DNA of 64,000 nucleotides from Gordonia zhenghanii (GTDB taxonomy: Bacteria; Actinomycetota; Actinomycetes; Mycobacteriales; Mycobacteriaceae). Below, one piece after another: positions 58,603 to 64,000 of this stretch. Location of the stretch: contig NZ_JAKKOQ010000001.1 in NCBI RefSeq assembly GCF_021738965.1, forward strand, positions 372,001-436,000, read 5' to 3'. The notes beneath the pieces are model-generated. The model saw only the letters and a list, made by a program, of their open reading frames with translations. It searched no databases and was not told the DNA's origin. The first letter of the stretch is position 1. Every line of letters begins with the position of its first letter. The position numbers and the translations under genes were made by a program.

Positions 58603-58874
58603 GTCGTCGAGATCGGTCCTGCTGATCGAGCGGAGTCGAGATCCGTCCTGCTGATCGAGCGGAGTCGAGATCCGTCCTGCTGATCGAGCGGAGTCGAGAT
58701 CCGTCCTGCTGATCGAGCGGAGTCGAGATCCGTCCTGCTGATCGAGCGGAGTCGAGATCCGTCCTGCTGATCGAGCGGAGTCGAGATCCGTCCTGCTGAT
58801 CGAGCGGAGTCGAGATCCGTCCTGCTGATCGAGCGGAGTCGAGATCCGTCCTGCTGATCGAGCGGAGTCGAGAT
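58603..58874. repeat. 29-bp tandem direct repeat array
   Basis: Identical 29-base units beginning CTGATCGAGCGGAG start at 58622, 58651, 58680, 58709, 58738, 58767, 58796 and 58825. A ninth copy at 58854 keeps the first 21 bases, and a degenerate partial copy precedes the first. There are no spacers, so it is not CRISPR. No reading frame is interrupted because the unit has no stop, but the repetitive minus-strand frame is not a believable gene. It fills the gap between the divergent LtrA and HNH genes. Confidence 0.95.
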
Positions 58875-58897
58875 ACCTCGCCTCCGCTCGATCAGCA
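58852..58897. repeat. Inverted copy closing the 29-bp array (hairpin)
   Basis: TGCTGATCGAGCGGAG (58852-58867, from the last unit) pairs perfectly with CTCCGCTCGATCAGCA (58882-58897), and CGAG/CTCG pair again inside the 14-base gap. The result is a 16-bp stem plus inner stem. The array looks like repeated duplication of one arm of a hairpin element; the hairpin could end transcription. Confidence 0.85.
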
Positions 58898-58970
58898 AGA
58901 ACAGGGCTCGATCGTCATCCTCGCGCGACGTGTGCTCGACCAACGCGACAGTGACCAATACACGCACAGT

Positions 58971-59039
58971 AAGAACATTTGTTCGACTCTACTATTGTGT
59001 ATGTCACTACACTCGCTTACAATTAGAACAACAGTTCGA
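58971..59039 (+). promoter_or_regulatory. SOS-type promoter with two LexA-like boxes
   Basis: GAAC-ATTT-GTTCGA (58973-58986) and GAAC-AACA-GTTCGA (59026-59039) each match the mycobacterial SOS box TCGAACnnnnGTTCGA except for the first two bases. Between them lie TTGTGT (58995-59000) and TACAAT (59018-59023), 17 bases apart, a good -35/-10 pair. The second box covers the expected start of transcription. The region is AT-rich compared with its surroundings. Confidence 0.75.
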
Positions 59040-59076
59040 ATTAGCTCCGAGTGCCGGAGCCGACACGGAAGGGGTG

Positions 59077-60588
59077 ATGAGGATGGACAGCATGTGGTCC
59101 AAGGTCGACCTGTCGGCAGTCGGGGTGGGCCGGCAGTCGGGCGGCGCGCTGATCAACGCGTTGCAAGCTGGCGAAGGTCTGTTGATGTTCCTGCGCTGGC
59201 AGGCGATCTATGCGATGTTGACCGCTGCGGCGGGCGAGTCCGGCGTTGCGTTGGACTCGGTCGATCGTCGCGTCGTCGACGTGTTTGCGAGCGTCTCGCG
59301 CGAGGTAGCGATCGCACTTCGGGTCGCAGCATCGACCGCTGACCGCCAGGCTCATCTCGCGGTGGAGGCGTTCGAACGACTCCCGCAGGTGGCTCGACTG
59401 ATGCGTGACGGCGTGATCTCGGTGGCGGCGTTCGGCGAGATCGTGTTGCAGACCACCGGCGTCGAGGATGCGGACATGATCGCCGCGGTCGACGCGACGA
59501 CTGCGGCTGATCTGCGGGAGTTCGGCGGGGTGTCGCGGAAGGATGCGAGCGACGTCGCGCGCCGCGCGGTCGCCGAACTCGATCCCGACGGGCTGCGCGC
59601 ACGCCGTGAGGCGCGCGGCAAGGGCGTGACCGTCTCGACCGACGTCGACGGCGCCGACGTCCTGATCGCCACGACTGTGCAAGACGCGGCGGTGATCGAT
59701 GCGAGCATCGACGCGGTCGCCGACTCGGTGTGCGCAGACGACACCCGCACCCGCGGCATCCGTCGCCACGACGCCGCCGTCGCGCTCCTCACTCGCAGCG
59801 AGTTCGGTTGCGGCTGCGGCAATCCCGAGTGCACGGCGACCGCGCCCGCCAGTGTCGTCGCCGATCGGTTCGCGAGCGTCGTGGTGCATGTCGTCGCCGA
59901 CGCTTCGACGCTCTCCGGCGAGTCGGAGAAGGCCGGCTGGCTCGACGGTTTCGGTGTTCTCGATGCTCACCACGTCCGTGAGATCGCCGCTCGCTCCGAT
60001 GCGGCCATCCGCCCGCTCGACATCGCGGGCCTCGCCGATCGGACCGCTCGAGCAGGCGATCCGTACCGCCCGACCACCGCCTGCGACACCGCGGTCCGGG
60101 CGGTGTTCGGATCGTGCAGCGAACCGGGGTGCGCGCGTCCGGCGTGGCGATGCGACCTGGACCATGTGTGCGAGTTCGACCACGCACGTCCCGAGGCGGG
60201 TGGCGCGACGTGCGTGTGCAACCTGAATCCGAAGTGCCGTTATCACCACCTCTGCAAGACTTTCGGCGAGGGATGGGTCGACGATCAGATCGTCGACGCG
60301 AACGGGGTGATCTGGACCGAGGTCACCGCCCCGAGCGGTTACAGCGTGCGATCGCGTGCACGTAATCAGTGGCTGCTGCCCGACCTCGGGCTGGTGCCGT
60401 GCCGACACGGCGAGCCCGTCGCGCGCGGGACCGTCGAGACGAGCACGCAGCCCGAGCGGTCGCGGACTCGCACGCAGGCCAAGCACGCCTACCGGATGCG
60501 GATCCGGTCGCAGCGGCGTTTCGAGCAAGCGTGCGCGGCGGCCGCGCACCACGCGGCGTTCGTCGAGGACGGCCCGCCACCGTTCTGA
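59077..60588 (+). CDS. DUF222/13E12-repeat family HNH endonuclease-like protein
   Basis: The 503-residue protein has an N-terminal DUF222 helical region (about 30-300; RLMRDGVISVAAFGEIVL, LREFGGVSRKDASDVARRAVAELDPDGLRAR). The C-terminal HNH domain has CSEPGCARPAWRCDLDHVCEFDHARPEAGGATCVCNLNPKCRYHHLCKTF, with the DH, N and HH residues and Zn-type cysteines present. The start is ATG 59077 with GGAAGGGG before it. An upstream extension would run through the promoter. Such genes (13E12 family) are repeated in mycobacterial genomes and some are LexA-regulated. The molecular role is unsettled. Stop lies 3 bases from the convergent next gene. Confidence 0.9.
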   Translation: MRMDSMWSKVDLSAVGVGRQSGGALINALQAGEGLLMFLRWQAIYAMLTAAAGESGVALDSVDRRVVDVFASVSREVAIALRVAASTADRQAHLAVEAFERLPQVARLMRDGVISVAAFGEIVLQTTGVEDADMIAAVDATTAADLREFGGVSRKDASDVARRAVAELDPDGLRARREARGKGVTVSTDVDGADVLIATTVQDAAVIDASIDAVADSVCADDTRTRGIRRHDAAVALLTRSEFGCGCGNPECTATAPASVVADRFASVVVHVVADASTLSGESEKAGWLDGFGVLDAHHVREIAARSDAAIRPLDIAGLADRTARAGDPYRPTTACDTAVRAVFGSCSEPGCARPAWRCDLDHVCEFDHARPEAGGATCVCNLNPKCRYHHLCKTFGEGWVDDQIVDANGVIWTEVTAPSGYSVRSRARNQWLLPDLGLVPCRHGEPVARGTVETSTQPERSRTRTQAKHAYRMRIRSQRRFEQACAAAAHHAAFVEDGPPPF

Positions 60589-60591
60589 GGG

Positions 60592-61143
60592 CTAGTCCTG
60601 TTCGCCGCGTAGGCCGTACGTCAGGATCGCATTCCCCGCGCTGGTCTGAGCTGCCCGGATCAACCGCAACCGAGTCAACGGCACCGAGTCGTCGAACAAC
60701 CTCCGCCCCTCACCTGCGAGCACCGGATGGGTCGTCAACGTGAGTTCGTCGATGAGGCCGGCGAGGAACAGCGAACGCACCGTCTCGACACCTCCGACGA
60801 CCGAGATGTCGCCCTCTCCCCGCTCCCGGAGATCGCGCACATACGCGATCGGGTCATCACCGACGACGACACTGTTCCACGGAAGGTCACCGGAAAGCGT
60901 CGTCGAGACGACGTGCTTGCGGACCGGGTTGATCCATTCAGCGAACGGGTCCTCCGCGTCAGGCCAGTACTCCGACCACTCCTGCCATAGCTTCCGGCCG
61001 ATGACAGCGTCGGTCACTGATCCGATCGACTCCCCCATCATCTGGCCTTCTTCGGGCCCGAACGCCCCGAACTGCCATCTGTCCGGACTCTCGGCGACCC
61101 CGTCGAGGGAGTGGAACAGGTGTGCGGTGATCTTGCGGCTCAT
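60592..61143 (-). CDS. DHFR/RibD C-terminal-fold reductase
   Basis: The 183-residue protein starts MSRKITAHLFHSLDGVAESPD and has AVIGRKLWQEWSEYWPD, KHVVSTTL, ISVVGGVETVRSLFLAGLIDELTLTTHPVLAGEGRRLFD, the pattern of dihydrofolate-reductase-like RibD C-terminal proteins. They bind NADPH, and the substrate of these small stand-alone members is usually unknown. A TetR-type palindrome lies 27 bases before the start, so it is probably inducible. Confidence 0.86.
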   Translation of the reverse strand: MSRKITAHLFHSLDGVAESPDRWQFGAFGPEEGQMMGESIGSVTDAVIGRKLWQEWSEYWPDAEDPFAEWINPVRKHVVSTTLSGDLPWNSVVVGDDPIAYVRDLRERGEGDISVVGGVETVRSLFLAGLIDELTLTTHPVLAGEGRRLFDDSVPLTRLRLIRAAQTSAGNAILTYGLRGEQD

Positions 61144-61169
61144 GACAGGCCCTTTCGTCTCTCCGAATT

Positions 61170-61187
61170 GTTTACACCTGTGTAGAC
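61170..61187. promoter_or_regulatory. TetR-type palindrome upstream of the DHFR-like gene
   Basis: GTTTACACCTGTGTAGAC is an 18-bp inverted repeat (core TACAC-CT-GTGTA, flanks G-T/A-C) with one mismatched pair, lying between the aldo-keto reductase end and the start of the DHFR-like gene. The cognate repressor is not in the immediate neighbourhood. Confidence 0.55.
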
Positions 61188-61224
61188 CGCGCCCATCGAC
61201 GAAACTGATCGGTGCACGCAGAAT

Positions 61225-62244
61225 TCACTCGCGGCCCGCCGAGATCCACGTCGGATCCGCGACGATGTTCCGGCCACCCGCGACGAGCGACGCGACCGAA
61301 TCGAGGGCGGCAACGGCATCCTCGTCGAGGACGACGTCGACCGCTGCAGCATTCTCCGCCAGCCGTGTCGTCGAACGCGTGCCTGGAATCGGCGCGACGG
61401 CGACACCCGCTCGACGCCCCGCTGCATACAGCCAGGCGAGAACCGCCTGCGCATTCGTGACACCGAGTCGCGACGCGACCTCGGACACGACCGCGAGCGC
61501 CCGCTGATTGACGTCCCAGTTGTCGCCCATCCGCGCAGTCCGGCCTCGCACGTCCGACGAGACCTGCTCGCGTGTCAGCGTTCCCGTCAGGAATCCGCGG
61601 CCGAGAGGTGAGTACGGAACGAACCCGACACCGAGCTCGGCGCACGCCGGGACGACGTGCGCCTCGACGTCCCTCGACCACACACTCCATTCGCTCTGAA
61701 CCGCAGCGATCGGGCGGACCGCGTGCGCCGCACGCAGTTCGGCCGCCGTCACCTCCGACAGCCCGAGATGACGAACCTTGCCCGCGGCGACGAGCTCCGA
61801 CATCGCGCCGACCGTCTCTTCGACGGGGATCTCCGGGTCCCGCCGATGCAGGTACCAGAGGTCGATCACGTCGGTGCCGAGCCGTCGCAGCGACGCGTCG
61901 CAGCATTCGCGGACGTAAGCGGCATCGCCTCGGGTCGCTTTGGCGTCCGGCGTCGAGCCGAGCCCGGTGATGCCGAACTTCGTCGCAAGCGTCACCTCGT
62001 CACGCCTGTTCGTGAGAAGTCGTGACACGAGCTCCTCGTTGGTTCCGGCCGGTCCGACGGCGCCCGCCTTCGGCTGCCCGTAGACGTCCGCCGTGTCGAT
62101 GAGAGTGACGCCCGAATCGACGGCGGCGTTCAAGACGCCCAACGCTGCGTCCTCGTCGATTCCGCCGTAGACGTGGGTCAACGCCATCCCGCCGAAACCG
62201 ATCGGCGACGTCATGAGGCCGTCGCCGAGAGTGATCCTGTCCAT
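61225..62244 (-). CDS. Aldo/keto reductase
   Basis: This TIM-barrel NADPH oxidoreductase of 339 residues has GFGGMALTHVYGG, LIDTADVYGQ (catalytic Asp/Tyr), LATKFGI (catalytic Lys), VIDLWYLHRRDPEIPVEETVGAM (His), YSPLGRGFLTG and IPGTRSTTRLAENAAAVDV for NADPH binding. The ATG at 62244 is used, with AAGGAG 9 bases upstream. It follows the MerR gene by 24 bases and so is under the MerR-type promoter. Probably reduces reactive aldehydes. Confidence 0.93.
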   Translation of the reverse strand: MDRITLGDGLMTSPIGFGGMALTHVYGGIDEDAALGVLNAAVDSGVTLIDTADVYGQPKAGAVGPAGTNEELVSRLLTNRRDEVTLATKFGITGLGSTPDAKATRGDAAYVRECCDASLRRLGTDVIDLWYLHRRDPEIPVEETVGAMSELVAAGKVRHLGLSEVTAAELRAAHAVRPIAAVQSEWSVWSRDVEAHVVPACAELGVGFVPYSPLGRGFLTGTLTREQVSSDVRGRTARMGDNWDVNQRALAVVSEVASRLGVTNAQAVLAWLYAAGRRAGVAVAPIPGTRSTTRLAENAAAVDVVLDEDAVAALDSVASLVAGGRNIVADPTWISAGRE

Positions 62245-62268
62245 GAAAATGGTCTCCTTCACGTTCGT

Positions 62269-62706
62269 TCAGTGGGTCCGACGCTGCTCGTCGAGCTCGT
62301 CGGGATCGATGATCGGCTGCTCTGCACAGTCCTGACCGGCGTCGATGAGCTCCCGGTAGTGCCGGATCTTGACGTCCACGGCGTCCAGGTCGTCGGCGAG
62401 TTCACGGATCCGCGACTCGATCTCCTCCCGGTGATCCTGCAACAGCCGCATCCTCCTCCCGTGAGTCCGCGCTCCCTGCCCGACCATGGTCACGAAATCG
62501 CGCATCGCCGCAACCGGCATCCCGGTGCGACGCAGCCGGACCAGCAGATCGATCATGCGGACCGTCGGATCGTCATACCGCCGAACACCCGCCGAATTGC
62601 GCGGCACCGCGGGGATCAGTCCTTCGGACTCATACCAGCGCAGAGTGTCACGCGAGAGACCGGTCCGAGCCGACACGTCGGCTATCGAGAGCTCATTGGA
62701 CGTCAT
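62269..62706 (-). CDS. MerR-family transcriptional regulator
   Basis: The 145-residue protein has an N-terminal MerR helix-turn-helix (LSIADVSARTGLSRDTLRWYESEGLIPAVPRNSAGVRRYDD), then MIDLLVRLRRTGMPVAAMRDFV and a coiled-coil (about 85-125). A single Cys (near residue 128) lies in the C-terminal tail. The sequence above residue 1 is open but belongs to the opposite-strand helicase. It is the first gene of a two-gene unit with the aldo/keto reductase, a common aldehyde-responsive pairing. It has no SD and is probably leaderless. Confidence 0.92.
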   Translation of the reverse strand: MTSNELSIADVSARTGLSRDTLRWYESEGLIPAVPRNSAGVRRYDDPTVRMIDLLVRLRRTGMPVAAMRDFVTMVGQGARTHGRRMRLLQDHREEIESRIRELADDLDAVDVKIRHYRELIDAGQDCAEQPIIDPDELDEQRRTH

Positions 62707-62712
62707 GAAGAA

Positions 62713-62743
62713 ACGGTAGAGCTTGGAGTGCACTCCAACGCAA
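62713..62743 (-). promoter_or_regulatory. MerR-type promoter with 19-bp spacer and dyad
   Basis: On the minus strand TTGCGT (62743-62738) and TACCGT (62718-62713) are separated by 19 bases. The perfect 16-bp palindrome TTGGAGTGCACTCCAA (62738-62723) lies in the spacer. Long-spacer promoters with a central dyad are what MerR activators untwist. TACCGT ends 6 bases before the merR ATG. Confidence 0.82.
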
Positions 62744-62792
62744 GGAACGCCGGCCTGTGGATAACGCGTTCGATCTCGTCGCAGGTCGCCTA

Positions 62793-62798
62793 TACGTT
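62793..62798 (+). promoter_or_regulatory. Candidate -10 box for leaderless recQ-like transcript
   Basis: TACGTT fits TANNNT and is 7 bases (GGTTCCC) from the ATG at 62806. No Shine-Dalgarno sequence is present. Confidence 0.45.
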
Positions 62799-62805
62799 GG
62801 TTCCC

Positions 62806-64000
62806 ATGAACACTCCACCGGTTCTGACCGACGCGCAGCGCTCCGTCGCCGGACGCGTCATCACCTCGCTCGCCGGACCCGACGCCCGCCTCCGCGACGA
62901 TCAGGAGACCGCCGTCGCGACACTGGCGACTCCCGGGTCGCGCGCGCTGGTCGTGCAGGCCACCGGTTGGGGCAAGTCGGCCGTCTACTGGGCGGCCACC
63001 GCAGTGGTCCGATCGACGGGCGGCGGGCCGACGCTGATCGTGTCGCCCCTCCTGTCCTTGATGCGTGACCAGGTGGCAGCGGCGGGCCGGGCCGGACTCT
63101 CTGCAGCCACCCTCAACTCCAGCAATGTCGACGAATGGTCGGCGGTGGAGAGCGATCTGCTGTCCGGGAGCCTCGACGTCCTGCTGGTCTCTCCCGAACG
63201 GCTCGCCAACCCGGGATTCGGCGCCCGGGTGCTCGACGCGCTCGCCGGACGGCTCGGCTTGGTCGTCATCGACGAAGCGCACGCGATCTCCGACTGGGGA
63301 CACGACTTTCGACCCGACTACCGTCGGGTCTCCGACGTCCTGCAGAACTTGAATCCGCAGACCTCGGTGCTCGCGACCACCGCGACGGCGAACCAGCGGG
63401 TCACTGACGACATCGCCGACCAGTTGGGCGAGGCCACCCTGGTTCTGCGCGGACCACTGGCCCGGAAATCGTTGCACCTCAACGTCGTCGACGGGCTGTC
63501 CCCGATTCAGCGGTACGGCTGGGTCGCGCAAGAACTTCCGTTCCTCCCCGGCTCGGGCATCATCTACGTGCTGACGGTCGCCGACGCCGACCGGCTGGTC
63601 ACCGCCATCCGAACGGTGTGCGGCGACGACACTCCGGTGGCCGCATACACCGGTCAACTGCCCGCCGACGAACGTCACGAACTCGAGGACGCTCTCCTGG
63701 ACAACCGAGTGAAGGCGTTGGTCGCCACATCGGCGCTCGGCATGGGTTTCGACAAACCCGACCTCGGGTTCGTCGTGCACGTCGGCGCACCGCCGTCGCC
63801 GGTGGCCTACTACCAGCAGGTCGGTCGTGCCGGCCGTGCCCTCGACGAAGCCGTCGTGGTCCTGCTCGCCTCCCGGCTCGACGACTCGATCTGGGACTAC
63901 TTCGCGACCGCCACCATCCCCGATCCGAAGCGGATGGACCGGATCCTCGACGCGATGAACGAGGCAGGCACTCCGTTGAGTGTGCCGAATCTGGAGTCGG
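62806..64000 (+). CDS. RecQ-like ATP-dependent DNA helicase (3' truncated)
   Basis: The frame is open from ATG 62806 to the window end (398 codons seen). Superfamily-2 helicase motifs are in order: LRDDQETAVATL (motif 0), ATGWGKSAVYW (motif I, Trp replaces the usual Ser/Thr), SPLLSLMRDQV (Ia), VVIDEAHAISDWGHDFRPDYRRV (II with the RecQ aromatic-rich loop), ATTATA (III), VKALVATSALGMGFDKPDLGFVVH (V) and YYQQVGRAGRA (VI). It unwinds DNA in repair or recombination. It differs from E. coli RecQ enough that I give no symbol. It diverges from merR. Confidence 0.92.
   Translation, partial: MNTPPVLTDAQRSVAGRVITSLAGPDARLRDDQETAVATLATPGSRALVVQATGWGKSAVYWAATAVVRSTGGGPTLIVSPLLSLMRDQVAAAGRAGLSAATLNSSNVDEWSAVESDLLSGSLDVLLVSPERLANPGFGARVLDALAGRLGLVVIDEAHAISDWGHDFRPDYRRVSDVLQNLNPQTSVLATTATANQRVTDDIADQLGEATLVLRGPLARKSLHLNVVDGLSPIQRYGWVAQELPFLPGSGIIYVLTVADADRLVTAIRTVCGDDTPVAAYTGQLPADERHELEDALLDNRVKALVATSALGMGFDKPDLGFVVHVGAPPSPVAYYQQVGRAGRALDEAVVVLLASRLDDSIWDYFATATIPDPKRMDRILDAMNEAGTPLSVPNLES

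Noticed and set aside
58603..58874. Possible CRISPR array (29-bp repeats)
   Set aside because: Units abut with no spacers and no cas genes are near. It is a simple tandem array.
58599..58967. Minus-strand 122-codon frame over the repeat array
   Set aside because: The protein is only the translated repeat. It arises because the 29-base unit has no stop in any frame. No start signal is convincing.
59024..59039. KstR-like box at TAGAACAACAGTTCGA
   Set aside because: Half-sites are separated by four bases, not two. This fits the SOS box and not TnnAACnnGTTnnA.
62707..63780. Upstream extension of the MerR frame
   Set aside because: It is antisense to the helicase gene; MerR proteins start just before the HTH, at 62706.

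Overview
The window is about 66% GC chromosomal DNA from a mycolic-acid-containing actinobacterium of the order Mycobacteriales. A Gordonia/Rhodococcus/Williamsia-like genome fits best, but the genus is an inference. The evidence is an antigen-85-type mycolyltransferase, a KstR-controlled cholesterol side-chain gene set, a SigK/RskA-type sigma/anti-sigma pair, ClpC1, a 13E12/DUF222 HNH gene behind mycobacterial-type SOS boxes, and a purine/ptrB/pepC gene order resembling the M. tuberculosis Rv0772-Rv0803 region. Both ends cut genes: a large NRPS lacks its 5' part and a RecQ-like helicase lacks its 3' part.

Layout. 1-12.2 kb: last three modules of an NRPS (C-A-T, C-A-T, C-A-T-TE), then an MbtH-like protein and a DrrA/DrrB-type ABC exporter, all overlapping as one operon. 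12.3-13.6 kb: ECF sigma factor and membrane anti-sigma factor. 13.7-16.8 kb: kstD, a MaoC hydratase and an uncharacterised ORF behind two overlapping KstR boxes. 16.8-23.5 kb: MFS/AraC pair, VOC protein, anchored VWA protein, ABC-F ATPase and DUF732 lipoprotein. 23.5-33 kb: cholesterol side-chain cluster on the minus strand (fadE28-fadE29-chsH2-chsH1-ltp2-fadD19-like), fadE34, and divergent kstR, with KstR boxes at both promoters. 33-37.7 kb: envelope genes (mycolyltransferase, acyltransferase-3, SGNH esterase, a Pro/Gly-tailed membrane protein). 37.8-40.4 kb: clpC with a strong terminator. 40.7-44.2 kb: coupled operon of two different exported beta-propellers around a DUF305 protein. 44.2-45.6 kb: NmrA-type reductase and divergent HxlR regulator. 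45.6-58.5 kb: purQ, purS, purC, purB and purD on the minus strand, interspersed with peptidases, glutathione peroxidase, a MarR/MFS efflux pair, a Cys-rich miniprotein, an esterase and LtrA. 58.6-59.1 kb: a 29-bp tandem array and an SOS promoter. 59.1-64 kb: DUF222-HNH, DHFR-like reductase, MerR/aldo-keto reductase pair and RecQ-like helicase.

How it works together. The clearest system is KstR-controlled sterol degradation. KstR should repress itself, fadE34, the igr-type operon and kstD through four copies of TnnAACnnGTTnnA. FadD19 activates the C24 side chain, FadE34 and later FadE28/29 dehydrogenate the acyl-CoA intermediates, ChsH1/H2 hydrate, Ltp2 cleaves, and KstD desaturates ring A. 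cyp125 and the ring-cleavage genes are not in the window.

The least described parts are the NRPS product, the propeller/DUF305 operon, the 29-bp array beside the SOS promoter, and the small ORFs at 16842-16982 and 55055-55174. Several genes lacking a Shine-Dalgarno sequence share a TANNNT box seven bases before the start codon, which suggests leaderless transcription. No tRNA, rRNA, insertion sequence or CRISPR array was recognised.
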